A DNA stretch of 64,000 bases from Paractinoplanes lichenicola (GTDB taxonomy: Bacteria > Actinomycetota > Actinomycetes > Mycobacteriales > Micromonosporaceae), in NCBI RefSeq assembly GCF_016785085.1, contig NZ_JAENHO010000009.1, forward strand, positions 62,001-126,000, given 5' to 3'. The notes beneath the pieces were generated by a model, which was given only the letters and a program-made list of their open reading frames with translations, did no database searches and had not been told where the DNA came from. Shown here piece after piece: positions 8,117-16,219 of the stretch (the first letter of the stretch is position 1; each line of letters begins with the position of its first letter). The position numbers and the translations under genes were made by a program.

Positions 8117-8773
8117 TCAGCAGAGGAAGGCGGCCACCGCGTCGGCGAAGGGGGCTGGGTGTTCGTAGGCCGTGGCGTGGGCGCCGGGGAGCCAGGTGAC
8201 TGTGGGGTCGGGGAGGGTGGCGGTGAAATAGTCGACGGCCTGGTGGAAGGGGGGCGCGTCGTGTTTGCCGCACAGGAGCAGGGTGGGGGCCTTGATCTCG
8301 GGGACCAGTGCGGTGGTGTCGGCGGCGGCCAGGGCCTCGCAGGTGCGGGCGTAGACGTCGGGGTCGCCGGAGAGCAGCAGGGCCCTGATGCGGGACACGT
8401 CGGAGGGCTGGGCGGCCTCGGTGAACCAGAGCTTCTCGGTCGGGGCCAGGATCGGCGTGAGGCCCTCGGCGCGTACGAGGGCGGCTCGCGAACGCCACAT
8501 CTCGCGCATGGCGGGGGGATAGACGGCGACGGTGTCGGCCAGGATCAGGCGGCGGACCAGGGACGGGTGGCGGGCCGCGATGACCTGGGCGACCAGGCCG
8601 CCCAGCGAGACGCCGCAAAGGTCGACGGGGCCGGGCAGCGAGACGGCGGCCGCCATCTCCTCGATCGTGGCGCCGGACAGGTCGGGCGTGACGACCGAGG
8701 GCTGGAAGTAGGGGCGTACGGGATCCCAGAAACGGTGGTCGACGCCGAGCGGATGCAGCAGAACCAGCGTCAT
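8117..8773 (-). CDS. Alpha/beta hydrolase
   Basis: 218 residues, a short alpha/beta hydrolase. The nucleophile elbow is GVSLG, the acid is probably Asp in CGKHDAP, and the base is His in PGAHATAYEH. The short cap and the opening LLHPLGVDHRFW (oxyanion hole HPLG) resemble 3-oxoadipate enol-lactone hydrolases and meta-cleavage-product hydrolases, without enough detail to choose. The ATG overlaps the stop of the CMD-like gene (ATGA), so it is the third gene of the LLM-monooxygenase operon. A role in opening a lactone or ester produced by the flavin monooxygenase fits this context; that is inference. Confidence 0.8.
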   Translation of the reverse strand: MTLVLLHPLGVDHRFWDPVRPYFQPSVVTPDLSGATIEEMAAAVSLPGPVDLCGVSLGGLVAQVIAARHPSLVRRLILADTVAVYPPAMREMWRSRAALVRAEGLTPILAPTEKLWFTEAAQPSDVSRIRALLLSGDPDVYARTCEALAAADTTALVPEIKAPTLLLCGKHDAPPFHQAVDYFTATLPDPTVTWLPGAHATAYEHPAPFADAVAAFLC

Positions 8774-9321
8774 GAGCGCTCCCGGGGAGGCAGACGAGGC
8801 GCGTCGGCCGGGGGTGGCGTGCGCGCGACGTTCATCGTCATGGCCAGGGTCGTGTAGTAGCCGGCCGTGCCGACGACCTCGATCACGCGTTCCTCGCCCA
8901 GCAGGTCAAGGGCTTTCCCGTACGCCGCATCGCCGACCTGCCGCGTGCGGTGCAACTCGTCCAGCAGGTCCCACACGGTCGCAAAACGATCACCCGCGGG
9001 TCGCCGGGCGTGCGCGACCGCCTCGACGACCTCCGGCGGCAGCCCGGCTTTTAACGCCAGGGGATGATGGAACCCGTACTCGAAATCCTGGTCCCAATGC
9101 CGGGCCACGAACAGGATGACCAGCTCGACCAGGTCGTCGTCGAGCGCGCTGCCGAAGCGCAGGAACTCGCCGACCAGCTGCAGCCGGGTCATCAGCTCGG
9201 GGCTGCGCAGCAGCGGCACGAACGGGCCGAACAGCGCACCGCGCGGCCCGGAGGCAATCCGCGCGGCGGCAGCCCGCTGCTCGGCCGTCATGTCCTCCAG
9301 CGGCGGCAAGCGATCGTTCAC
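8770..9321 (-). CDS. Carboxymuconolactone decarboxylase (CMD) family-like protein
   Basis: 183 residues from GTG 9321, which overlaps the stop of the upstream monooxygenase gene (GTGA). The all-helical sequence contains the AhpD/CMD-like region ELVILFVARHWDQDFEYGFH. Here the usual CxxC pair of peroxidatic members is absent and a histidine-rich HWDQDFEYGFHH stretch takes its place, as in decarboxylase or structural members. These proteins often accompany aromatic ring-cleavage pathways. Together with a flavin monooxygenase and an alpha/beta hydrolase it suggests breakdown of a cyclic compound. The exact reaction cannot be read from the sequence. Confidence 0.75.
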   Translation of the reverse strand: MNDRLPPLEDMTAEQRAAAARIASGPRGALFGPFVPLLRSPELMTRLQLVGEFLRFGSALDDDLVELVILFVARHWDQDFEYGFHHPLALKAGLPPEVVEAVAHARRPAGDRFATVWDLLDELHRTRQVGDAAYGKALDLLGEERVIEVVGTAGYYTTLAMTMNVARTPPPADAPRLPPRERS

Positions 9322-10412
9322 GCCAGGGCCGCGTTCACGTCCGGCATCACCTTCTGCGCCATCAGCTCCATCGACCGGCGGGCCAGTCGCGGGTCGACCC
9401 AGTCGAGGCCGGCGTAGACGAGCTCGCCGAAATCGCCGGTCTGCTCGCGCAGGGCCAGGATCTGCTCGGCCACCGATTCCGGCGTGCCGGTGATGACCAG
9501 CTTGTCGAGCACGTAGTCGAGCGTGACCTCCTCGTCGGGCTGGTCGCGCCGGGTCTTGAACAGCTGGAGCCGGCCCAGTTTTTTCATCTTCTTGAGCATC
9601 TGCGAGTAGTAGAACCGGTAGGGGCTGTTTTCGTCGTCGCGCCCATAGGAGGCAGCGGTCGCGGGGTCGTCGGCCACGAACACCGTGCGGGCCACGCGCC
9701 AATCGGCCGGATCGGCGGTCGCGCCGGCGGCCTGCTTGCCCTCGACGTAGTTGGGCCAGTGCGTCGCCACCCACTGCGGCAGCAGGAAGTTGGCCGACAG
9801 CGGGTGGAAGTCGCGCTTGCCCATCGCGATGACGCCCTTGGAGAACGGTGCCACCACGGTGCCCACAATCTCGGGCCGCGGCTGCTGTAACGGTTTGGGC
9901 AGATAACCCACGCCGAAATCGGTGTCCATGGTCGACTCGGTCGTCACCTTGAAGCGGTTGCCGGGCAGATCGATCGCGTACGGCGGTTCGGACTCCCAGA
10001 TCGCGGTGATGACGTCGATCGCCTCGGCGAACATCTTGTTGCGATCCTCGGTCAGGATGCCGAGCGCCTCGGCGTCGGAGGTCAGCGCGCCGGGGCTGAT
10101 GCCGAGGATGAACCGCCCGCCGGCCAGGTGGTCGAACATCGCCGAATTGGCGGCGACCAGCACGGGATGCTGCTGCGACAGGTTCGTCGTGCCGGTGGCG
10201 AGCTTGATCTGCCGGGTGTCGGAGATCAGCGTGGCCAGGAACAGCAGGCTGTTGGTGATGTTTTCGTGCCGGTCGGTCAGGTGCTCGCCGATGAACGCGT
10301 CGTGGAAGCCCAGCGAGTCGGCCAGGATGACGGCCTCGCGATCCTCGCGGAGGGTGTCGGCCCACGTCCGGCCGAGCGGGTGCAGCGGCATCGAGAAGTA
10401 ACCCAGTCTCAC
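9318..10412 (-). CDS. LLM-class flavin-dependent monooxygenase
   Basis: 364 residues with the bacterial luciferase-like TIM barrel. The N-terminal strand (MRLGYFSMPLHP), the GEHLTD loop, the LATGTTNL strand and the GGRFILGISPGA motif are characteristic of F420- or FMNH2-dependent monooxygenases. The GTG start has an AAGGGAGG ribosome site seven bases upstream. It would oxidise a small organic molecule using reduced flavin; a flavin-reductase domain is encoded about 10 kb away (20849-21964). First gene of a three-gene operon with the CMD-like and hydrolase genes, divergent from the aldehyde dehydrogenase gene. Subfamilies with similar N-termini act on terpenes and aromatics, which is a hint only. 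Confidence 0.85.
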   Translation of the reverse strand: MRLGYFSMPLHPLGRTWADTLREDREAVILADSLGFHDAFIGEHLTDRHENITNSLLFLATLISDTRQIKLATGTTNLSQQHPVLVAANSAMFDHLAGGRFILGISPGALTSDAEALGILTEDRNKMFAEAIDVITAIWESEPPYAIDLPGNRFKVTTESTMDTDFGVGYLPKPLQQPRPEIVGTVVAPFSKGVIAMGKRDFHPLSANFLLPQWVATHWPNYVEGKQAAGATADPADWRVARTVFVADDPATAASYGRDDENSPYRFYYSQMLKKMKKLGRLQLFKTRRDQPDEEVTLDYVLDKLVITGTPESVAEQILALREQTGDFGELVYAGLDWVDPRLARRSMELMAQKVMPDVNAALA

Positions 10413-10454
10413 GGCATGACCTCCCTTTCGTTGCAGGCAGTCTCGCTCGCGGCC

Positions 10455-10494
10455 GGTGACAGCACAGTGTCGTCACCTGTGACTTGACGGTCAC
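10455..10494. promoter_or_regulatory. Cluster of GTGAC/GTCAC inverted half-sites between divergent operons
   Basis: GGTGAC (10455-10460) faces GTCACC (10472-10477) across 11 bases, and a second pair, GTGAC (10479-10483) with GTCAC (10490-10494), follows with a six-base gap. The sites lie between the monooxygenase start (10412) and the aldehyde dehydrogenase start (10578), where one regulator could control both directions. No regulator gene is adjacent. A TAGCGT hexamer near 10535-10540 may be the -10 for the dehydrogenase. Confidence 0.45.
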
Positions 10495-10577
10495 CTGATG
10501 ACGCCCGCCGTCAGTGCCCCGGGCCGGCCCGCTGGATAGCGTCCGGTCATTCGGCAGACAGCCCCTCAGGAGGCGTG

Positions 10578-12062
10578 ATGGAGCTCCCCACCGGCCTGCG
10601 TATCGGCGGCAAGGTCGTCCCCGGTCGCGGCCCCCGGCTGGACGTCCTCAACCCGTCCACCGGTGGCGTGCTGGCCGTCGCCGACAGCGCCGACGAGGCC
10701 GACGTCGAGGACGTGATCCGGGTCGCGCAGGAGACGTTCGACTCCGGCGTGTGGAGCCGTATGCCCATCCACGAGCGCTCCCGCATCCTGCACCGGTTCG
10801 CCGACGGGATCGCCGCCCGGATGACCGAGCTCTACGAGCTGGAGACGGCGAACAACGGCCGCCCGCTGACCGAGACGAAGGCCCAGATCACCCGGCTGCC
10901 CGAGTGGTATCGCTACAACGCCTCGCTGCTGCTGGCCGACCGCGACGCCGTGGTGCCGATGCCGGGGCCGTACCACTCGTACACGACCCGGCTGCCGCTC
11001 GGCGTGGTCACGATCCTGGCCTCGTTCAACCACCCGATGATGATCGCGTCGAAGTCGCTGGCCCCCGCGCTGGCCACGGGCAACTCGGTCGTCCTCAAGC
11101 CGTCCGAGCAGACCCCGCTGACCGCGATGCTGCTGGCCGACATCGCCCACGACGCCGGCCTCCCCGATGGCGTGCTCAACGTGATCAACGGCCTGGGCCC
11201 GGTGGTCGGGGCCGCCCTCACCCAGCACCCGCTGGTCAAGAAGGTCGTGTTCACCGGGGGCACCGAGCCCGGCCGGTCGATCGCGGTCGCGGCGGCCCAG
11301 CGGTTCGCCAAGACGACGCTCGAGCTGGGCGGCAAGTCACCGGTGATCGTCTTCGGGGACACACCGGTCGACGTGGCGGCCCGGGGCGCGGCGTTCGCCG
11401 GGTTCGTCGGGGCCGGCCAGACCTGCATCGCGGGCAGCCGCCTGATCGTGCACCGCAGCCTCCACGACGAGTTCCTGGCTGCCCTGGCGACGATCGCGGA
11501 GAACATCCGGATCGGGGACCCCGCCGACCCGGCCACCCAGCTGGGCCCGGTGATCTCGGCCAAGGCCCGGGACCGCATCCTGGCCACGATCGAGAAGTCC
11601 GGGGCGCGCGTCGTCACCGGGGGCCAGGCCGCGACCGTACCGGGGTTCGAGGACGGCTTCTTCGTCCAGCCGACCGTGCTGGCCGACGTCACCAACGACA
11701 TGCCCGTGGCCCGCGACGAGATCTTCGGCCCGGTGGTCGTGGTCATCCCGTTCGACGACGAGGACGAGGCCGTCAGAATCGCCAATGATTCCCCGTACGC
11801 CCTGGGGTCGGCGATCTGGACCCGCGACCTCGCCCGCGCGCACCGTGTCGCGTCGCGGATCGAGGCCGGGATGGTGTGGGTCAACGACCATCACCGGCTC
11901 GACCCGTCGTCGCCCTGGGGCGGCCTCAAGGAGAGCGGGATCGGCCGCGAGGGCGGCTGGGAATCGTTCCACGACTTCACCCACGTACGGGCCGTGACCG
12001 TGCGGACGGCGCCCGACGACGTGGACTGGTACGGCGGAATCGCGACCGGGAGGCTGAACTAG
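10578..12062 (+). CDS. Aldehyde dehydrogenase family protein
   Basis: 494 residues, NAD(P)-dependent oxidation of an aldehyde to an acid. The catalytic Glu lies in LELGGKSP, the nucleophilic Cys in GAGQTCIAGSR, the cofactor loop in FTGGTEPGRS, and the C-terminal GGLKESGIGREGG motif is intact. ATG 10578 has CAGGAGG seven bases upstream; the overlapping GTG at 10575 is too close. It is divergent from the LLM monooxygenase operon and is immediately followed, with no gap, by an enoyl-CoA hydratase-like gene. The two probably handle the acyclic products of the monooxygenase pathway. The family does not reveal the aldehyde. Confidence 0.9.
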   Translation: MELPTGLRIGGKVVPGRGPRLDVLNPSTGGVLAVADSADEADVEDVIRVAQETFDSGVWSRMPIHERSRILHRFADGIAARMTELYELETANNGRPLTETKAQITRLPEWYRYNASLLLADRDAVVPMPGPYHSYTTRLPLGVVTILASFNHPMMIASKSLAPALATGNSVVLKPSEQTPLTAMLLADIAHDAGLPDGVLNVINGLGPVVGAALTQHPLVKKVVFTGGTEPGRSIAVAAAQRFAKTTLELGGKSPVIVFGDTPVDVAARGAAFAGFVGAGQTCIAGSRLIVHRSLHDEFLAALATIAENIRIGDPADPATQLGPVISAKARDRILATIEKSGARVVTGGQAATVPGFEDGFFVQPTVLADVTNDMPVARDEIFGPVVVVIPFDDEDEAVRIANDSPYALGSAIWTRDLARAHRVASRIEAGMVWVNDHHRLDPSSPWGGLKESGIGREGGWESFHDFTHVRAVTVRTAPDDVDWYGGIATGRLN

Positions 12063-12758
12063 ATGAACTTCGAGACCCACGACGGCGTCATCGTTGCCGA
12101 GCTGGACCGGCCGCCGCAGAACCTGTTCAGCATCGAGCTCTGCCACACGCTGGCCGACCTGCTCGACGACCCGCCGGCGGACGCGCACGTCCTGCGGTTC
12201 CGGGCCACCGGCGATGTGTTCTGCCTGGGCCGCGACCGGGGCGGCGCGACCCCGGCCGAGGTCAAGGGCGAGGCGCAGGCGCTGGCCCGGCTGACCCGCT
12301 CGGCCCGGCGGACCCCGCTGGTCACCGTGGCCGAGGTGCAGGGCGACGCGGCCGGCTTCGGGGTGGGCCTGATCGCCGCGTTCGATGTCGCGGTGGCTCT
12401 CAGAACCGCGACCTTCCGCTTCCCCGAGGTGGGCATCGGCCTGGCTCCGGCCCTGGTGCTGGCCTGGCTGCCCCGGATCGTCGGCCGGCGCGAGGCGTTC
12501 TGGCTGACCGCGACCGGCGAGCCGCTGGACGCCGAACGGGCGTGGGATCTCGGGCTGCTCAACGAGGTCGTGGACACCCGGGACGGCCTGACCAAGCGGG
12601 TCGACGAGATGGTGGCCGCCCTGCGCGCCCGCAGCCCCCGGGTGCACGCCGACATCAAGGACATGCTGCGCGCGTTCGGCGAGCTGGGCGACGACAGCGC
12701 CCTCGACGCCAGCGTCGACCGGCTGGTGGTGGGGTCTTTACGCCGGGGCGAACGCTAG
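12063..12758 (+). CDS. Enoyl-CoA hydratase/isomerase family protein
   Basis: 231 residues of the crotonase fold. The oxyanion-hole segments are visible (LRFRATGDVFCLG for the first, EVQGDAAGFGVGL for the second), as is the FRFPEVGIGLAP helix. The usual catalytic glutamates are only partly recognisable (PEVGIGLAP holds one), so hydration, isomerisation or hydrolysis are all open. It starts on the base after the aldehyde dehydrogenase stop and must be co-translated with it. At 231 residues it lacks the last helices of longer crotonases. In context it would act on a CoA ester of the degraded ring compound. Confidence 0.82.
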   Translation: MNFETHDGVIVAELDRPPQNLFSIELCHTLADLLDDPPADAHVLRFRATGDVFCLGRDRGGATPAEVKGEAQALARLTRSARRTPLVTVAEVQGDAAGFGVGLIAAFDVAVALRTATFRFPEVGIGLAPALVLAWLPRIVGRREAFWLTATGEPLDAERAWDLGLLNEVVDTRDGLTKRVDEMVAALRARSPRVHADIKDMLRAFGELGDDSALDASVDRLVVGSLRRGER

Positions 12759-12821
12759 ACCGATGAGTTTCGCGGCCCTCCCCGGTCTTAGCTCTCGACG
12801 ACCGACACAGAGGAGAGCACC

Positions 12822-13397
12822 ATGACCGCGACCTACACGTTCGACGTCTTCAGCAGCCTCGACGGCTTCGGCACGGCCACCGGTGACTGGACCGGATACT
12901 GGGGCAAGCAGGGCCCCGAGCTGCTCGAACACCGCCTCGGCCACTATGCCGAGCCGCAGCGCATGGTGTTCGGGGCCAACACCTACCGGGCGTTCGTCGG
13001 GCTGCTCAGCTCCGACGTCGAGGAGGCCGTGCACGACCCGTGGGTCACCCGGATGGTGAACCTGCCCGCCACGATCGTGTCGTCCACGCTCAAGGAGGCC
13101 CCCGACTGGCCGGACGCGACAGTGGTCGACGGGGACGCCGTCGAGGTGGTGGCCCGGCTCAAGGAGGAGTCAGACGTGCCCCTGCGCTCGCACGGCAGCC
13201 TGTCGCTGAACCGCGCGCTGATGAAGGCCGGCCTGGTCGACTTCGTGCAGATCAGCGTCTTCCCGGTCATCACCGGCCGCAACGGCCAGGACCCCATCTT
13301 CCGCGGCGCCGAGGACTTCGACCTGGAACTCGTCGAAAGCAAACTCCTCGACGGCCGCACCCACGAACTCACCTACCGCCCGACCCTCCACGGCTGA
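12822..13397 (+). CDS. Dihydrofolate reductase-family protein (RibD C-terminal-like)
   Basis: 191 residues with the DHFR/RibD reductase fold. The start TYTFDVFSSLDGFG matches the first strand and the substrate loop of this actinobacterial group, MVFGANTYRAF follows, and SHGSLSLNRALMKAGLVDF corresponds to the nucleotide-binding part. An AGAGGAGAG ribosome site precedes the ATG. Such proteins are abundant in actinobacteria and are usually annotated only as dihydrofolate reductase family; true DHFR or riboflavin roles are unlikely here. It converges with the HbpS-like gene and overlaps its 3' end by 29 bp. Confidence 0.78.
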   Translation: MTATYTFDVFSSLDGFGTATGDWTGYWGKQGPELLEHRLGHYAEPQRMVFGANTYRAFVGLLSSDVEEAVHDPWVTRMVNLPATIVSSTLKEAPDWPDATVVDGDAVEVVARLKEESDVPLRSHGSLSLNRALMKAGLVDFVQISVFPVITGRNGQDPIFRGAEDFDLELVESKLLDGRTHELTYRPTLHG

Positions 13398-13785
13398 GCG
13401 CGGCGAGGGCGCACGCCTCGTCTACGTCGGACGTGTCGCCGCTGACGCCGAGGGCGCCGGTGAGGTGGCCGGTCTCGTCGTGGATCAGGATGCCGCCGGC
13501 GGCGGGGGCCAGGTGGCCGTGTGTGACGGCGGCCAGGGAGGTGAAGAAGGCGGGTTGCTTTTCGGCGCGGGTGGCTATGTCGCGGGAGGACATGCCCATG
13601 CCCAGGGCGCCGTACGCCTTGGCGGTGGCGATCTCGACGCGCAGGATGCCGGCGCCGTCCTCGCGTTTGACCACCACGGGGTGGCCGCCGGCGTCGAGAA
13701 CTACCACGGCCAGCGGGGCGGCGCCGAGCGTACGGGCGTGGGCCAGGGTCGCGTCGGCCAGGCGGTCGGCTTCCGTGAGGTTCAT
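13369..13785 (-). CDS. GlcG/HbpS-family protein
   Basis: 138 residues with the heme-degrading/heme-binding GlcG fold. The pattern VVLDAGGHPVVVKREDGA followed by AKAYGALGMG and a GGILIHDETGHLTGALGVSG hairpin is typical. There is no signal peptide, unlike secreted HbpS. Family members are often accessory proteins in catabolic operons, including diol, propanediol and aromatic pathways. Its ATG overlaps the stop of the dehydrogenase gene (ATGA), so it is the second gene of that operon. A role in binding a small cofactor or intermediate is possible; the sequence does not settle it. Confidence 0.82.
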   Translation of the reverse strand: MNLTEADRLADATLAHARTLGAAPLAVVVLDAGGHPVVVKREDGAGILRVEIATAKAYGALGMGMSSRDIATRAEKQPAFFTSLAAVTHGHLAPAAGGILIHDETGHLTGALGVSGDTSDVDEACALAALSRGGSGGR

Positions 13786-14627
13786 CGGCCCTCCTCCAGC
13801 ACCTCGAGCAGGGCGGCGGCGTCGGCGTCGGCCCAGCCCGTCGCGGCGGCCCGTTCGTAGAGGGGGAGCGTGGCGTCCAGAACCGGGGTGGGGACGTGCA
13901 GCGAGCCGGCCAGTTCGCGTACGAGGGAAACGTCTTTGAGAAACATGGAGACCTTGGCGGTGGCCGGTCGGTAGGCCCGCTCGACCATCAGAGGGCCGCG
14001 CTTGTCGAAGATGACCGAACCGCCGGCGCCGTCGCGGACCGTGTCGTAGAGGACCGCCGGGTCAAGGCCGGCCGCCACGCCCAGCGCGAACGCCTCGGCC
14101 GTGGACGCGTTGTGGATCGAGACGAGCAGGTTGGCCACCAGCTTCATGCGGGTGCCGTCGCCGAACGGGCCCAAATGCCGTACGGAGCGGGCGAACGCCT
14201 CCATGACCGGGCGGGCCGTCTCGAACGCGTCCTGGTCGCCGCTGCCCAGCACGACCAGGTCGCGCACGCGGGCCTGGGCGCCGGTGCCGCTGATCGGGCA
14301 GTCGAGCAGCTCGCCGGCCACCAGCGAGCGGCACTGCTCCTTCACGGCCAGCGACAGGGTCGAGGTCTCGACGACGATCTTCGCGGCGGACAGGGACCGG
14401 CAGACTGTCAGCGCCGCCTCGGCGGTGGGCAGCGAGGTCACCACGATGTCGGCGGCCAGCGCGGAAGGGTCGGGAGCGGACCGGCCGCCGATGGCGACCA
14501 ACGCCGAGACGGCCTGCGGGGACACGTCGGTGCCGATCACGTCGAAGCCGGCGTCGAGCAGGTGGCCGGCGATCGCCGACCCCATGATGCCGAGGCCGAC
14601 CACGCCGACCGTCTTCGCTGTCGTCAT
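13782..14627 (-). CDS. NAD(P)-dependent beta-hydroxyacid dehydrogenase (HIBADH family)
   Basis: 281 residues. The Rossmann motif GLGIMGSAIAGHLL opens the protein, a GTGAQARVRDL loop follows near the active site, and the catalytic Lys is in KLVANLL. The family includes 3-hydroxyisobutyrate, tartronate-semialdehyde and 6-phosphogluconate dehydrogenases. I start at ATG 14627 because the Rossmann strand begins five residues later and a TACGGT -10 hexamer lies six bases upstream, giving a leaderless transcript. It is divergent from the cyclase-SDR operon, and its product is likely linked to that pathway. The substrate, a beta-hydroxy acid, is not defined. Confidence 0.83.
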   Translation of the reverse strand: MTTAKTVGVVGLGIMGSAIAGHLLDAGFDVIGTDVSPQAVSALVAIGGRSAPDPSALAADIVVTSLPTAEAALTVCRSLSAAKIVVETSTLSLAVKEQCRSLVAGELLDCPISGTGAQARVRDLVVLGSGDQDAFETARPVMEAFARSVRHLGPFGDGTRMKLVANLLVSIHNASTAEAFALGVAAGLDPAVLYDTVRDGAGGSVIFDKRGPLMVERAYRPATAKVSMFLKDVSLVRELAGSLHVPTPVLDATLPLYERAAATGWADADAAALLEVLEEGR

Positions 14628-14633
14628 CGGGCC

Positions 14634-14639
14634 ACCGTA
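14634..14639 (-). promoter_or_regulatory. -10 hexamer of a leaderless start
   Basis: TACGGT on the minus strand, six bases before ATG 14627 of the HIBADH-family gene. No Shine-Dalgarno sequence is present, so the transcript is probably leaderless. No clear -35. Confidence 0.42.
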
Positions 14640-14732
14640 GGACGCCGCCAAGGACGGGGGAGTGTCGCTCGCCGTCAGTGCGGGACCGCGGGACTGCTGT
14701 GCGGCGGGAGTCGTTACGGCGTACGGGAAATC

Positions 14733-14738
14733 TAGGCT
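14733..14738 (+). promoter_or_regulatory. Possible -10 hexamer for the cyclase gene
   Basis: TAGGCT, 29 bases before GTG 14768, with a GGAAGGAG ribosome site between the two. This gives a short, normal leader, unlike the leaderless divergent gene. The -35 region is weak. Confidence 0.4.
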
Positions 14739-14767
14739 TTTCGCACCCGAACGGAAGGAGCGGTGCC

Positions 14768-15463
14768 GTGCGCCTCGTCGACCTGTCACAGGACATCTAC
14801 CAGGGGATGCAGGTCTACCCCGGGCACTTGAAGACCGTGGTGTTCGACCACGCGACGCACGAGGAGACGGCGCTGCGCTTCGTGGGCGGCTTCTCGTTCC
14901 AGACCAAGGGTTTCATGATGAACGACAACGGGCCGACCCATGTCGACTCGTTCTCGCATCTCGACCCCCACCCGTCGGCCGAGACCATCGACCAGATGTC
15001 GCTCGACCTGTTCTACGGTCCCGCCGTCTGCCTGGACGTCTCGCACGTCGAGGCCCACCAGGACATCACGGCCGAGCACCTGGACGCGGCGCAGGAGGCG
15101 GCCGGGCTGACCGTCGAGACCGGCGACATCCTGCTGCTGCACACCGGGACCCACGGCCGGTACGCCGGCACGGCCCGCTACCTGACCGACTTCCCGGGGC
15201 TGGGCGAGACCGGCAGCGAGTGGATCGTCCAGCACGGCGTGAAGACGTTCGGCGTCGACAGCCCGACCCCCGACAACCCGGTCAGCAAGTCGTACCCGTG
15301 CCACATGATGTGCCGCCGCCACCACATCACCCACTACGAGAACCTGACGAACCTCGACCAGCTGATCGGCAAGCGGTTCACGTTCTCCGGCTTCCCGCTC
15401 AAGGTGATCGGCGCCCACGGCGGCCCGACCCGCGCGGTGGCGCTGCTGGACGAGGACGCATGA
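14768..15463 (+). CDS. Cyclase-family (kynurenine formamidase-like) hydrolase
   Basis: 231 residues of the metal-dependent cyclase/KynB fold. The signature NDNGPTHVDSFSHL (HxDxxxH type) holds the metal ligands, and HTGTHGRYAG repeats the family pattern. GTG 14768 is chosen because GGAAGGAG lies eight bases upstream and the protein then begins with the typical RLVDLSQDIYQGM strand. Members hydrolyse formamides, lactones or cyclic amides, or act as isatin hydrolases. The following SDR overlaps by ATGA, so the pair is one operon, divergent from a HIBADH-type gene. In this catabolic region lactone or ring-amide opening is likely, but unproven. Confidence 0.83.
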   Translation: MRLVDLSQDIYQGMQVYPGHLKTVVFDHATHEETALRFVGGFSFQTKGFMMNDNGPTHVDSFSHLDPHPSAETIDQMSLDLFYGPAVCLDVSHVEAHQDITAEHLDAAQEAAGLTVETGDILLLHTGTHGRYAGTARYLTDFPGLGETGSEWIVQHGVKTFGVDSPTPDNPVSKSYPCHMMCRRHHITHYENLTNLDQLIGKRFTFSGFPLKVIGAHGGPTRAVALLDEDA

Positions 15464-16203
15464 CCGACCGCGTACGGGGCCGGACCGCGCTGGTCACCGG
15501 GGCCGGTAACGGCCTGGGGCGGGCGATCGCGCTCGCCCTGGCCGCGCGGGGCGCCCGGGTGATCGCGGTCGGCCGCAACCGGGACCGTCTCGAGGCCATC
15601 GGCGGCGTAGAAGCAGCTGTCGCTGATATCTCCGACCCGGCCGGCGTGGATGCGTTGGCGGCCCGATATCCGGACGTCGACATCCTGATCAACAACGCCG
15701 GCGTCCCCGGCCCGGTGGCCGCGCTGACCGATATCGAACCCGACGAGTGGGACGAGGTCTTCGCGGTCAACGTGCGCGGCACCTACCTGATGTGCCGCGC
15801 GTTCCTGCCGGCCATGGTCGAGCGGGGCGCGGGCGACGTCATCAACGTGGCCTCGGTCAGCGGCAAACGACCCCTGATCCGCCGTACGCCGTACACCGCC
15901 AGCAAGATGGCCGTGATCGGCTTGACGCGGACCCTCGCGTACGAGGTGGGCCCCGCGGGCGTGTCGGTGAACTCGCTCTCACCCGGGCCGGTCGACGGGC
16001 CCCGGATGACCCGGAACTTCCGGCTCGAGGCCGAGCGGACGGGGGTCACGTACGAGGAAGCGGAGGAGGCCTTCGTGTCCCGCGCGGCCCTGCACCGCAT
16101 GCTGACCGAGGACGAGGTGGCCGACGCCGTCATCGCGATGCTGCACATGCCGGGCCTGTGCGCGGCCGACATCGACCTGTCGGCGGGCATGGTCGCACCG
16201 TAG
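15460..16203 (+). CDS. Short-chain dehydrogenase/reductase
   Basis: 247 residues, classical SDR. The cofactor motif is TGAGNGLGRA, NNAG follows, and the catalytic residues are Ser in VASVSGKR and Tyr-x-x-x-Lys in YTASK. The ATG overlaps the stop of the cyclase gene. It would interconvert a secondary alcohol and a ketone in the same pathway; the C-terminal substrate loop (GPVDGPRMTRNF) does not identify the compound. The stop TAG at 16201-16203 lies just before the -10 hexamer of the next, leaderless gene, so transcription of that gene can begin anew here. Confidence 0.9.
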   Translation: MTDRVRGRTALVTGAGNGLGRAIALALAARGARVIAVGRNRDRLEAIGGVEAAVADISDPAGVDALAARYPDVDILINNAGVPGPVAALTDIEPDEWDEVFAVNVRGTYLMCRAFLPAMVERGAGDVINVASVSGKRPLIRRTPYTASKMAVIGLTRTLAYEVGPAGVSVNSLSPGPVDGPRMTRNFRLEAERTGVTYEEAEEAFVSRAALHRMLTEDEVADAVIAMLHMPGLCAADIDLSAGMVAP

Positions 16204-16207
16204 GCGA

Positions 16208-16213
16208 TAGCGT
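16208..16213 (+). promoter_or_regulatory. -10 hexamer of a leaderless start
   Basis: TAGCGT, then six bases, then GTG 16220 of the inositol-phosphatase-like gene. It lies five bases after the SDR stop codon, and no ribosome site is visible. Confidence 0.45.
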
Positions 16214-16219
16214 GCCGGT

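Noticed and set aside
14678..14767. ATG 14678 as start of the cyclase
   Set aside because: The extra residues are not family-like, and GGAAGGAG lies just before GTG 14768.
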